NCBI RefSeq assembly: GCF_015999245.1
Contig: NZ_JAEAMR010000003.1
Coordinates: 47,340 to 111,339 of the forward strand
DNA from: Streptomyces sp. AV19
Lineage (GTDB): Bacteria > Actinomycetota > Actinomycetes > Streptomycetales > Streptomycetaceae
Reading direction: 5' to 3'
Length of the DNA: 64,000 nucleotides
Position numbers and translations under genes: made by a program. Below are positions 27,835-36,266 of this stretch, piece by piece (position 1 is the first letter of the stretch; each line of letters starts with the position of its first letter). Below the pieces are notes generated by a model, which was not told the DNA's origin, did not search any database, and saw only the letters and a list, made by a program, of their open reading frames with translations.

Positions 27835-29127
27835 ATGGACGATGTGATGGTGAACACAAGATCGAGACGGCCTCAAGGCGTCGAGTACCGGCGCCGGGCG
27901 GACGGCACTACGGGCTACCGGGTTCCGTGGCGCGAGGGCGGGCAGCGGGACGGAGGGAAGCGATCTCGCACGTTCGACACCGTCCACGAGGCCGTGCAGT
28001 TCCGCGGGGCGCTCGTCGCCAACGGCTTCCGCGACCCGTACGAGGATCCGGAGTGGGCGGCGCACCTCGGCGTCGTTCCGGCGGCCGCGAAGGTGAAGAC
28101 GTACCGGGACGTGTTCCGCGAGTACCTCGCGACGCTCGTCGACACCGACCGGCGCACCGTCGCCGAGTACGAGACCGCCTTCGACAACCACATCAACGCG
28201 GCCGTGGTCGTGCTCCCCGACGGCCGGGCGGTGGGCCCGCTCGGACGGATGGCCGTCGATCGCCACGATCGCGATGTCGTGCAGGCGTGGGTCAATCACA
28301 TGCGGACGAAGACCTACGGCAAGAAGGTCAAGCGCACCTACTCGGCGAAGACCATCATCAACATCCACGGTTCGGTGATCTCCCCGGTCTTCGACTACGC
28401 CGTGGACCGGGGCTACATCCCCGCCAGCCCATGCCGCGGGGTGAAGCTGCCCGAGCGTAAGGGGCGCACCGTCAAGCTGGAGCACATCGTCGACGAGGCC
28501 GAGGCGCCGGCGTGGATCGACTGCGCGTACGAGGTGGACGAGGACACCGGGGACATCACCGCCACCATCCTCGGCACCGGCGTGCGCTGGGGCGAGCTGA
28601 TCGCACTCCGGCCGTGCGACGTCAACGCGCAGGCACGAACCTTGTCGATCATGCAGGTGGTCAAGGAGGACGAGAACCGTCAGCCGTACATCTGCACCCT
28701 GGAGGGCAAGTCGGCCAACGCCTTCCGCACGATCGCGCTCGGTCCGGAGGCGCTGAGGATTCTGCTGGCGCGGGCGAAGGGAAAGAAGCCCAAGGATTTG
28801 TTGTTCCCGCCGCCTGGTACGCGGGGCGGCAAGATCTGGCGTAACGCGCACTTCAACACGGCCAGGTGGAAGAAGGTCAAGAAGCTGGCGGCCGAGCGAG
28901 GACTGATGAAGGACCCGCACCCGCACAGCCTCCGGCACTCCCACGCCACCGCACTGATCCCGCTGCACGGCATCGAGTCCGTGTCGAAGCGGATCGGCCA
29001 CGGGAACGTCACCGTGACGAGCGGGATCTACTCGCACCTCATCCCGGAGACCGACGCCCGCATGGCCGAGTCCGCCGAGGGGCTGCTCATGGGCAAGAAG
29101 CCGCGGCGCCTGCGTGCTGTCGCGTAG
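27835..29127 (+). CDS. int: Tyrosine site-specific recombinase (integrase)
   Basis: About 430 residues. It has an arm-binding N-terminus (GVEYRRRADGTTGYRVPWREGG, an AP2-like integrase fold), a SAM-like core-binding domain (YRDVFREYLATLVDTDRRTVAEY) and the catalytic domain with all landmarks: Arg in GTGVRWGELIAL, HSLRHSHA (His-x-x-Arg), IGHGNVTVTSGIYSHL (His, then the Tyr nucleophile). It integrates and, with the excisionase, excises the element at ssrA. The start is uncertain: ATG 27835, ATG 27847 and ATG 27808 are all in frame with weak ribosome sites. It overlaps no att sequence and reads away from ssrA. Confidence 0.92.
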   Translation: MDDVMVNTRSRRPQGVEYRRRADGTTGYRVPWREGGQRDGGKRSRTFDTVHEAVQFRGALVANGFRDPYEDPEWAAHLGVVPAAAKVKTYRDVFREYLATLVDTDRRTVAEYETAFDNHINAAVVVLPDGRAVGPLGRMAVDRHDRDVVQAWVNHMRTKTYGKKVKRTYSAKTIINIHGSVISPVFDYAVDRGYIPASPCRGVKLPERKGRTVKLEHIVDEAEAPAWIDCAYEVDEDTGDITATILGTGVRWGELIALRPCDVNAQARTLSIMQVVKEDENRQPYICTLEGKSANAFRTIALGPEALRILLARAKGKKPKDLLFPPPGTRGGKIWRNAHFNTARWKKVKKLAAERGLMKDPHPHSLRHSHATALIPLHGIESVSKRIGHGNVTVTSGIYSHLIPETDARMAESAEGLLMGKKPRRLRAVA

Positions 29128-29141
29128 AGGCTGAGTGCTGC

Positions 29142-29165
29142 GGCCCCTGCCTCATGGCGGGGGCC
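29142..29165. terminator. Hairpin terminator after the integrase gene
   Basis: A 10-bp stem (29142-29151 with 29156-29165, one T-G pair) and a TCAT loop, 14 bp after the integrase stop, between convergent genes. Confidence 0.65.
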
Positions 29166-29172
29166 TTGGTGT

Positions 29173-29514
29173 TCATAGCTTGCCGGGGGCGTACGGCTCT
29201 TCGTTACCGTCGCCGTCCACGATGACGATTTCGCTGGTCACCTTGGACTTGGCCTGTCGTTCGTCGGCTTGTTGGTGTCGCTGGGCAGGTCCGAAAAGGA
29301 GCTGGGTCAGACGCATCCTCGTCTCGTGGCTCCATTCCACGGCGCGCCACCGGGTGGTGATGTTGCCGTTCACGGTCACGTGGACCCAGCACATCTCCCC
29401 CTCATCCTCCACCCACGTCCAGCCCGGCCTCTGGTCGGGCGGCGGAATCTTGCCTTCGCAGCGGCAGTCGGGGCCGGCGCCTTCGTGGCACGGTTTCGCG
29501 CTTGAGTTCGCCAT
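29173..29514 (-). CDS. Hypothetical protein
   Basis: A 113-residue, charged, soluble protein with a Cys/His-containing N-terminus (CHEGAGPDCRC) and a WTWVEDEGEMCWVHVTVNG segment that reads like a small beta domain. I do not recognise a family. Codon use is ordinary for the element. The ribosome site is weak, so the start is uncertain. 29515-29685 to its right holds nothing I can identify. Confidence 0.45.
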   Translation of the reverse strand: MANSSAKPCHEGAGPDCRCEGKIPPPDQRPGWTWVEDEGEMCWVHVTVNGNITTRWRAVEWSHETRMRLTQLLFGPAQRHQQADERQAKSKVTSEIVIVDGDGNEEPYAPGKL

Positions 29515-29685
29515 GGCGCTGACGCTACCGGCGCGGGTGTCATGCGGTGGAAGAAATCAAGTTTCCGGTTATCACGACGAGTTGGAGCCCAGGTTGGCTC
29601 CCGGCTCGGGAGTATCGGGGCGGCCGGACCGGTGGTGCGTCGCTGCCGCAGCGCCTCTGTATCAGCGGGCGGCAGCGACACCTGG

Positions 29686-31098
29686 TCAAGCCCGTGCGAA
29701 CCACCTCCGTCGCTCGGCGTCGGTCACGACGTGGCGATGCGCATCAAGTTCGATCTGACCGATACGCGTGTAGTGCTCGACCACGGCGGCGCCGAACGCT
29801 TTCTGCGCCACCGGGCTGTCGCGGAAGCCCTCAAGCGCTTCCTGGAGTGAGAGAGGGACACTCCTCGCGTTCTCTGCCTGGTAGGCGTTGCCGGTGAACG
29901 GCGACGAGGGCTGCAAGTCGTAATCCGTGGCGTCGAAGATGGCGCCGAGCGCGGCTGCCACGGCGAGGTAGGGATTGGCATCAGCGCCGGGCAGACGGAC
30001 CTCGATGTGCAGGTCGTCGCCGTGGCCGACGACGCGAACGGCACAGGTGCGGTTGTCGAACCCCCACGTCAGGCGAGTTGGGGCGAACGACTCGTTGGTG
30101 AGCCGCTTGTACGAGTTGATGGTGGGCGCGTACAGCGGGGCCAGGTCGGCCAGGGAATCGACCAGCCCGGCGATGGCGTGGCGTGCGAGTGGGGAAAGGC
30201 TGCCGTCTTCGGCTGCGAGCACTGGCTGGTCATCGCGCCATAGGGACAAGTGGAGGTGGAGTCCGTTCGCCAGACCGGTCTCGGGAGCGGCCATGAACGT
30301 CGGCGCCCACCCTGAACGTTGGGCGATGGAGCGTACGGCGTGCTTGAGGACCGTGTGTCCGTCGCATGCGGCCAGAGCGTCCCCGTACGGGAAGGTGACT
30401 TCCACCTGGCCGGGTGCGGACTCGGTCTTGACGGCTTCGACCGGTAGCCCGGCACCGGCCAATGCGGCTTGGAGCCGGCGCAGGAAGCGGTCGAGGGCCG
30501 GGTCGTGGTCGAGGGCGTAGTCGAGGTTGTCGGCCGCCACGGGGCGGAGGCCCCGGTAGTCGGTTTCGGCGGCTTGGGCGTAGCTGCCTTGGTAGAGGAT
30601 GAACTCGGTCTCCAGACCGGCCTTGACGGTGAGCCCGCGGTCGGCCAGCCGTGCGAGCTGGTGGCGCAGCATCTGCCGTGGCGCCACCTCGAGCGGCTGT
30701 CCTTGATGGTCCTGGGCATCGGCGTGCACCAGCACGGTGCGGGGCATCCACGGAAGCGCGCGGATGGTGGAGAGGTCGGGCACGGCGTGCAGGTCTTGGT
30801 AGCCGCTGTCCCACGAGGTCATCGCGAAGCCGTCCGCCGGGGTCATGTCGACGTCGGTGGCCAGGATGTACGCGCACATGTCCGCGTCCCCGGTGGCGAT
30901 GCGCTCGACGAAGTGCCGGGCGCCGTAGCGCTTGCCCTTCAGACGGCCCTGAAGATCGGGCAGAGCGAGCAGCACGGTGTCCACCTGCCCGGACCGGACG
31001 TGCTTTCGGAGTCCGTCGATGGTGAGGCGCCCCGCTAGGCGGCTTGCCGCGGTCCGCTCGCTGACGGCGGTGAATCGGTTCGGCGTGGTGGTCTCCAT
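29686..31098 (-). CDS. Glutamine-synthetase-family amine/amino-acid ligase
   Basis: A 470-residue type-I GS-fold enzyme. GLETEFIL carries the metal-binding Glu pair, followed by SAPGQVEVTFPYGDAL, GLHLHLSLW, and the ATP/glutamate loop NSYKRLTNES with WGFDNRTCAVRV. The N-terminal half resembles gamma-glutamylputrescine/polyamine ligases (PuuA, GlnA3/GlnA4) more than housekeeping GlnA, and no adenylylation-site region is obvious. It likely joins glutamate to an amine with ATP hydrolysis in the cytoplasm. Its ATG overlaps the stop of the amino-acid permease (ATGA), pointing to uptake and use of one substrate. Confidence 0.85.
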   Translation of the reverse strand: METTTPNRFTAVSERTAASRLAGRLTIDGLRKHVRSGQVDTVLLALPDLQGRLKGKRYGARHFVERIATGDADMCAYILATDVDMTPADGFAMTSWDSGYQDLHAVPDLSTIRALPWMPRTVLVHADAQDHQGQPLEVAPRQMLRHQLARLADRGLTVKAGLETEFILYQGSYAQAAETDYRGLRPVAADNLDYALDHDPALDRFLRRLQAALAGAGLPVEAVKTESAPGQVEVTFPYGDALAACDGHTVLKHAVRSIAQRSGWAPTFMAAPETGLANGLHLHLSLWRDDQPVLAAEDGSLSPLARHAIAGLVDSLADLAPLYAPTINSYKRLTNESFAPTRLTWGFDNRTCAVRVVGHGDDLHIEVRLPGADANPYLAVAAALGAIFDATDYDLQPSSPFTGNAYQAENARSVPLSLQEALEGFRDSPVAQKAFGAAVVEHYTRIGQIELDAHRHVVTDAERRRWFARA

Positions 31099-32630
31099 CA
31101 GACGATCTCTTCCTCGAGTTCAGCTGTCTCGCGAGCGCTGCCGTAGGTGGGGGTCTCGTAGGAGCGTCGGCCGGCCACCTGCCACCAGATGGTGGCCAGG
31201 AGGAGGACAGCGGCCAGGGCGACGGGGGCGTAGTTGAAGGTCTCGGCCGTCACCGGGTAGCTCTGCGGGAGCAGGAAGAGCACGGTCACGAACGCCACCC
31301 AGAGGACGGCGATCCAGCCGGCCAGAGGGCCCCAGCTACCCAAGGACCACGGGCCCGGCCGGAAGGTGCGGCGGTTGCGCAGGCGGAGGTAAATGGGGAT
31401 GGCGTAGGCGGGCGTGATGCCGATGACGTTGATCGCCGTGACCGCGCCGTACGCGGTGGGGCTGTACAGGGACGGCGCCGCGAGCACCCCCGCGACGACG
31501 ACGGACAGCCACACGGCGCGGACGGGGGTGCGGGTACGGTCGGAGACCTGCCGCCACCACCGCGACCCCGGCAAGGCGCCGTCCCGGGAGAACGCGAAGA
31601 CCATGCGGGAGCAGGCGGCGACCTCGGCGCTGCCGCAGAACAGCTGCGCCACGATCACGATCAGCAGCAGGGCTTTCGCGCCGCCGGTACCGAGGGCGTC
31701 GAGGAAGATCTGCGCGGGTGGTACGCCGGTGTCGGAGTTCTGGGTGCCGGCGTAGTCCTGGATGGCGAAGGTGAGGCCGGCGAGGAGGACACCGCCGGCG
31801 AGCCAGGACCAGGCGATGGCGCGCACGATGCCGCGGGCGGCGTTGATCTGCGCGCCGGTGGTCTCCTCCGACAGGTGGGCGGAGGCGTCGTAGCCGGAGA
31901 AGGTGTACTGGGCCAGCAGCAGGCCGATCAGGATCACGTACCAATGCGCGTTCCAGCCAGTGTCGTTGACGAACTTCCCGAACACGAAGGACGCCGACTG
32001 GTGATGCGAGGGCACGACCCACAGAACGCCGACGATCACGGCGACGCCGAGGATGTGCCACCAGACGCTGACGGAGTTGAGGATGCTCACCAGCCGGACG
32101 CCGAAGAGGTTGAGTAGCCCGTGCAGGAGCAGGATGCACAGGTAGATGACCATGGTCTTGCTCGGCGTCGGCTGGAACCCCCACTGGAGGTTGGCGAAGG
32201 CGCCGGTGAACTGCGCGGCCCCGTAGTCGATGCCGGCGATGGCCCCGAGCAGGCCGAGCAGGTTCAGCCAGCCCGTGTACCAGCCCCACTTCTTCGAACC
32301 GAGCTGATCTGCCATGTAGTAGAGGGCGCCGGAGGTCGGGTAGGCGCTGGTGACCTCGGCCAGGCTGGCACCGACGAACATGACCATGATGCCGACGGCG
32401 ATCCAGCCCCACATCATCACTGCGGGACCGCCCGTGTTCAGCCCGAAGCCGTACAGCGTCATGCAGCCGGACAGGACGGAGATCACGGAGAAGCTGATGG
32501 CGAAGTTGCCGAATGGGCCCATGCGCCGGGTGAGCACCGGCTTGTACCCGAGCGTGCGTAGCAGTTCGTCGTCACGCAGGTCGTGCGACTGCCGGTCGAC
32601 CAGGCCAAGCCGTCGGCTGTGGATGGACAC
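31098..32630 (-). CDS. APC-superfamily amino-acid/amine permease
   Basis: A 510-residue transporter with about 12 hydrophobic helices. Near the start FAISFSVISVLSGCMTLYG matches helix 1 of the APC family, with the unwound G-rich binding site, and YTFSGYDASAHLSEET is the conserved helix 6-8 region of GABA/amino-acid permeases. Start is a GTG at 32630 with GGGGAGG eight bases upstream. It is translationally coupled to the GS-family ligase, the classical pairing for amine or polyamine catabolism. Confidence 0.88.
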   Translation of the reverse strand: MSIHSRRLGLVDRQSHDLRDDELLRTLGYKPVLTRRMGPFGNFAISFSVISVLSGCMTLYGFGLNTGGPAVMMWGWIAVGIMVMFVGASLAEVTSAYPTSGALYYMADQLGSKKWGWYTGWLNLLGLLGAIAGIDYGAAQFTGAFANLQWGFQPTPSKTMVIYLCILLLHGLLNLFGVRLVSILNSVSVWWHILGVAVIVGVLWVVPSHHQSASFVFGKFVNDTGWNAHWYVILIGLLLAQYTFSGYDASAHLSEETTGAQINAARGIVRAIAWSWLAGGVLLAGLTFAIQDYAGTQNSDTGVPPAQIFLDALGTGGAKALLLIVIVAQLFCGSAEVAACSRMVFAFSRDGALPGSRWWRQVSDRTRTPVRAVWLSVVVAGVLAAPSLYSPTAYGAVTAINVIGITPAYAIPIYLRLRNRRTFRPGPWSLGSWGPLAGWIAVLWVAFVTVLFLLPQSYPVTAETFNYAPVALAAVLLLATIWWQVAGRRSYETPTYGSARETAELEEEIV

Positions 32631-32698
32631 GAAAGACCTCCCCAAGATGAGCGAACGGCGCAACGTGCACTTCCCTGGTTGCGCCCCACGACAACTGA

Positions 32699-33748
32699 TC
32701 AGTGCGATGTTCTTGCCGCGGACAGACACTGGCTCCGCGCACGCACGAAGGCGCCCTCGGCCAATCCCGGACGATGGGGGCCGTCGGTGAGGTGGACCCA
32801 CGGCTGCAAGGCCCCGTGGGGCCCCAGAGCCTCGAACACTGCCGCGGCCTCGACGTACCGGTGGGCAGCCCACAGCGCGAAGGCCAGGTGAGAAAGGTCC
32901 GCCACCGATCGCCTCAACGGCTCGATGTGCGCGACCACGGCGAACCACTGATGGAACGCCTTGAGAGCGTCGCCGCGGGCAGGATCTTCGGCCCACTGCC
33001 GACGCAGGAGCGGGTCCTCCCGCCCTTTGCGTCGTGCCTCCTCCAGCTGCTGGCCGTAGGACTCGGCATAGGCGTAGAGGGGGAGCGCGAGGAGCGCCGA
33101 CCCGAAGGGAGCCCACGAGCCCACCCACCGTCCGAAGTCGACCGCCGAAGCCGAGGCTGCGGCGCCCGCGGTGCAGCCGTTGAGGAACTCGAACACGCGA
33201 TGGAACGCTTCCCGAGGCTGCTGATCACGGTCCCAGACACGCCGGAGGAGACCCCACGGACCGGGCGGCAGCATGTACTCCCACGGCTGGACACGGTGCT
33301 CGGCCCGCTGCTGGTGTTCATCCAGCCGCGCCAGGGCAAGCAGACACACCCACGGCACCGGATCCGCCGGCACGGCCTCAGCGGCGACTAAGCATGCATG
33401 ACGTGCCAGGACCTCAAGATCCTGGGCGCCGTAGTAACGCCTCCGGTGCGCGCGCCGGGCCCGCTGAACCAACACACGGGCCCACATCACCCGCGCATCA
33501 AGACTGTTCCGCTCCTCCTCCGACCACGCCTCCACGGTCGTGGTCCCTGCCGCCACCACGCCCAGCACCTGCGTACGCGATGTCCGCAGCGCCCAGTCGG
33601 CACCCGTACGAGCGAGCAGATCGCGCATCGCGACCCAGCGCCCGGCACGCACCTCTTCCACCGCTACCCGGAGGGGATCGTCGAACCCTGCCGGGTGATA
33701 CACCGGGCGGAACTCGTACGGGTCCGTCATCGCGTGCTCGCCTTTCAT
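32699..33748 (-). CDS. Hypothetical protein, helical
   Basis: A 349-residue soluble, mostly helical protein rich in Ala, Arg and Trp. I do not recognise a family, although the repeated helix-turn-helix-length segments with conserved Trp/Ala (ARVLVQRARRAHRRRYYG, CLLALARLDEHQQ, WFAVVAHIEPLRR) look TPR- or solenoid-like. The start could be ATG 33748 (GAGGTG site) or ATG 33730 (GGCGAG site). It lies 68 bp upstream of the permease operon and diverges from the T-box/aspS2 unit, so it may be co-transcribed with the permease and ligase. Confidence 0.6.
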   Translation of the reverse strand: MKGEHAMTDPYEFRPVYHPAGFDDPLRVAVEEVRAGRWVAMRDLLARTGADWALRTSRTQVLGVVAAGTTTVEAWSEEERNSLDARVMWARVLVQRARRAHRRRYYGAQDLEVLARHACLVAAEAVPADPVPWVCLLALARLDEHQQRAEHRVQPWEYMLPPGPWGLLRRVWDRDQQPREAFHRVFEFLNGCTAGAAASASAVDFGRWVGSWAPFGSALLALPLYAYAESYGQQLEEARRKGREDPLLRRQWAEDPARGDALKAFHQWFAVVAHIEPLRRSVADLSHLAFALWAAHRYVEAAAVFEALGPHGALQPWVHLTDGPHRPGLAEGAFVRARSQCLSAARTSH

Positions 33749-33783
33749 GGGACACCTCTGCGTCAGGGTTTCGGCGAAGTCTG

Positions 33784-33813
33784 TTGCCGCTGTCGGCCGT
33801 GCGCTCGTATGCT
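33784..33813 (+). promoter_or_regulatory. Candidate promoter of aspS2
   Basis: TTGCCG at 33784-33789 and TATGCT at 33808-33813 with an 18-bp spacer, placed just upstream of the T-box-like leader. It is a good match to the vegetative consensus for this genus. Confidence 0.5.
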
Positions 33814-33814
33814 C

Positions 33815-34090
33815 CTGGGCAACGCGTCGACGGAGACGAGTAGCTGCGGGATCACGCGAGCCGAGAGAGCTGCCGGTAGCTGGGAAGGCGGCCTCGCGCC
33901 CTGGGGTGAAGACCCTCCCGAGCGCGGGGAGGAACGGCCATTCGGCCCAATGCCCCGCCGGCTGGCCCCCGTGACCGGGCCCGAATGAGGCCGCCGCCAT
34001 CGAGCGGTGGTGAAAGTGCGGTGGCACCGCGAGTTGCCCTTCTCGCCCGCACTCCCAAGGGATCATGACGAGGTCCTTTGGAGGACTGTG
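33815..34090 (+). promoter_or_regulatory. T-box riboswitch-like leader of the aspartyl-tRNA synthetase gene
   Basis: The 5' part has T-box stem I hallmarks: GACGAGTAG (AGTA loop-E element, 33836-33843), a CGCGAG/CTCGCG helix (33853-33858 with 33892-33897), a GAGAGAG AG-bulge and a GCTGCC/GGCGGC distal stem with a GGTAGCTGGGAA loop. The 3' part has the T-box core GCGGTGGCACCGCG (34018-34031). Its TGGC (34022-34025) would pair with GCCA, i.e. a tRNA with discriminator G, as in tRNA-Asp and tRNA-Asn. GAC at 33911-33913 is a possible Asp specifier. A GTCCT/AGGAC hairpin around the GGAGG ribosome site suggests translational control. Confidence 0.72.
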
Positions 34091-35407
34091 ATGATCCACC
34101 ACACCGACCGCGTGCTCGTCGCTGACCTGCGCGAACACCTCGGCCAGACCATCTCGATCTGCGGCTGGGTGAACACCCTCCGCCTCCAGCGCAAGATGCA
34201 GTTCGTCGTCGTCCGCGACCACACCGGCATGACCCAGGTGACCCACCAGCGCGACGGCGGCGAACTGGAAGCCCGGCTCGAACAGCTCACCCCCGAGTCC
34301 TCCGTCCGCATTACCGGCCGAGTAGTCGAAAACCCTGTCGTCAAGCTCGGTGGCCTGGAGATCATCCCCGAAGCGGTCGAGGTGTTGAACCGTGCCGAGA
34401 CCCCGCTCCCCATCGACGAGCACACCGCCCTGGAGCAGCGGCTCGACTGGCGCTTCCTCGACGTCCGCAAGCGGCCCGCTGCCCAGCTCCTCTTCGCCGT
34501 GCAGACCGCCCTTGAGCAGGGCATGCGCGAGTACGCCTACGCCCAGGGATGCACCGAGATGCACACCCCCAAGCTCATGGAGACCGCCTCGGAGTCCGGC
34601 GCCGAGGTCTTCAAGCTCGGCTACTTCGGCCGTGACGCCTACCTGGCCCAGTCGCCCCAGTTCTACAAGCAGATGGCGATCGCCGCCGGCATCGACAAGG
34701 TCTTCGAGGTCGGCCCGGTTTTCCGCGCTGAGCCGTCCTTCACCTCCCGGCACGCCACCGAGTTCACCGGCGTCGACGTCGAGCTCGCGTGGATCAACGA
34801 CGTCGAGGACGTGATGGCCTTTGAGGAGCGGATGCTCGCCCACGCCATCGCCCAGGTCGCCGAGAAGCACGGCGAGGCCATCCGGGAGCACTTCGGGGTG
34901 GACGTGGTCGTGCCCGAGGCGCCGTTCCCGCGGATCACCATGGCGGAGGCCCAGGAGATCCTCCGTGCCAAAGGATGGGACCCGGAGGGGGTGAAGGAAG
35001 ACCTCGACCCCGAAGGCGAGCGGGGCATCGCCGCGCACATCAAGGAGCAAACCGGACACGAGTTCGTGTTCGTCACCCAGTACCCAGTGAGTATCCGGCC
35101 CTTCTACCACATGCGCCCGGTCGGCCAGCCGGACGTCACGCTGTCCTTTGACCTGCTGTGGAAGGGGCTGGAGGTCACCACGGGCGCCCAGCGCGAGCAC
35201 CGCCACGATGTCCTGCTCAAGCAGGCCGCCGAGAAGGAGATGAGCACCGAGCACATGCAGGACTACCTCAACGCCTTCCGCTTCGGCTGCCCCCCGCACG
35301 GCGGTCTGGGCATGGGGCTCGGGCGAGTCTTGATGGTGCTGCTCGGTCTGGACTCGATCCGGGAGGCGACGTTCCTGTTCCGCGGGCCCAACCGTCTCAC
35401 CCCGTAG
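34091..35407 (+). CDS. aspS2: Archaeal-type aspartyl-tRNA synthetase (AspRS2), accessory copy
   Basis: A 438-residue class II synthetase. An N-terminal OB fold (ISICGWVNTLRLQRKMQFVVVRD) for the anticodon, the flipping/active-site region AQSPQFYKQMAI, motif 2 (VFRAEPSFTSRHATEFT) and motif 3 (PPHGGLGMGLGRVLMVLLGL) are all present. It is short and lacks the GAD insertion of the bacterial AspRS, so it is of the archaeal AspRS2/AsnRS-like type, often non-discriminating for tRNA-Asp and tRNA-Asn. The ATG at 34091 follows GGAGG by six bases. As a second copy on a mobile element it may be a resistant variant or serve a biosynthetic role (inference). Confidence 0.88.
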   Translation: MIHHTDRVLVADLREHLGQTISICGWVNTLRLQRKMQFVVVRDHTGMTQVTHQRDGGELEARLEQLTPESSVRITGRVVENPVVKLGGLEIIPEAVEVLNRAETPLPIDEHTALEQRLDWRFLDVRKRPAAQLLFAVQTALEQGMREYAYAQGCTEMHTPKLMETASESGAEVFKLGYFGRDAYLAQSPQFYKQMAIAAGIDKVFEVGPVFRAEPSFTSRHATEFTGVDVELAWINDVEDVMAFEERMLAHAIAQVAEKHGEAIREHFGVDVVVPEAPFPRITMAEAQEILRAKGWDPEGVKEDLDPEGERGIAAHIKEQTGHEFVFVTQYPVSIRPFYHMRPVGQPDVTLSFDLLWKGLEVTTGAQREHRHDVLLKQAAEKEMSTEHMQDYLNAFRFGCPPHGGLGMGLGRVLMVLLGLDSIREATFLFRGPNRLTP

Positions 35408-35462
35408 TCGCGAGAGGGAGGTGCCGCCGGCCGTCGCGTGTGGACGGTGGCACCCCCCACGA

Positions 35463-36266
35463 TCAATACCGGGTGTTCCGGAGATCATGCAGCCACGCCT
35501 CGGCGGGGTTGTCGTCCCAGTACGCTCGGAGCGCGAGCTCACGCTCGGAGTAGTGCCCCTGGTGGCACAGGCCGCCGTGGGCGAGCGTGATGCTCAAGGC
35601 GAGTGGCGACTCCGTGGTGACCCAGTGGGGCGTCAGCGCATGACTCCATAACTGATCGCCGGGCTCCATGCGGACGGACTGCCGGTCGGCGGGATCGTGC
35701 TCGGGAGGCTCCTCCGCGGTGGTCTCCCCGATGACCGCCGCCTCCGCCGACAGGATGCGGTCGGGGGCGAGGTAGCTGTGGAAGGTCTTCGCGCCTTCGA
35801 CCTGCCAGACCAGGCCGTGCGAGTTGTCGTTGTGGTACGTCGAGGCGGCGCCGCGGGTGGAGATGAAGAGGATCGGCGCGCAGCGTTGCCAGGTGAAGCC
35901 TTCCGAAGCCAGGAACGTGCGCCACGGGATCATGACCTGCTCTTGGAAGCCTGCGAACAGGTCGTCGTAGAAGCGGGCGAGATCGAAGTGCACCAGCCTG
36001 AAGGGCCAGGCGACGATCTCGCTCAACGGCGCGGTGCGGAACTTCTCGGTGCGTTCCATCCTCACGGCCCAGTCGTCGTCGCCGAGGATCGTGAAACGCA
36101 CCGCGTTGTCACGCCGCACGCGATCAAGGACGTCGACGGCTGTCGGAAGCTGGAACTCGAAGGGGACCAGGGGGCTGGTGATGCGGAAGTTGGGTGGAGT
36201 TCGCCATCGGGTGGTGAACTCCACGGCTGTGGTGACGTGGGGACGCATGCGGACCTCGTGTGTCAT
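35463..36266 (-). CDS. JmjC/cupin-like Fe(II)/2-oxoglutarate oxygenase
   Basis: A 267-residue protein. TYHNDNSHGLVWQVEGAKTF contains the H-x-D iron pair and the following strand of JmjC-type (cupin-8) hydroxylases, and GDQLWSHALTPHWVTTE supplies the distal His in the usual PGDxxxxPxxWxH-like position. This family hydroxylates peptide or protein side chains, often Asp, Asn or His. The ATG at 36266 overlaps the stop of the radical SAM gene (ATGA). As the last gene of the operon it is a likely tailoring enzyme acting on the product of the two radical SAM enzymes. Confidence 0.7.
   Translation of the reverse strand: MTHEVRMRPHVTTAVEFTTRWRTPPNFRITSPLVPFEFQLPTAVDVLDRVRRDNAVRFTILGDDDWAVRMERTEKFRTAPLSEIVAWPFRLVHFDLARFYDDLFAGFQEQVMIPWRTFLASEGFTWQRCAPILFISTRGAASTYHNDNSHGLVWQVEGAKTFHSYLAPDRILSAEAAVIGETTAEEPPEHDPADRQSVRMEPGDQLWSHALTPHWVTTESPLALSITLAHGGLCHQGHYSERELALRAYWDDNPAEAWLHDLRNTRY

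Noticed and set aside
29542..29850. 102-residue plus-strand ORF before the GS-type ligase
   Set aside because: Its 3' half is antisense to the ligase gene, the start lacks a ribosome site and no family similarity is visible.
33747..33974. Short plus-strand ORF upstream of aspS2
   Set aside because: It lies inside the T-box-like leader structure and its sequence is explained by RNA pairing, not by a protein.
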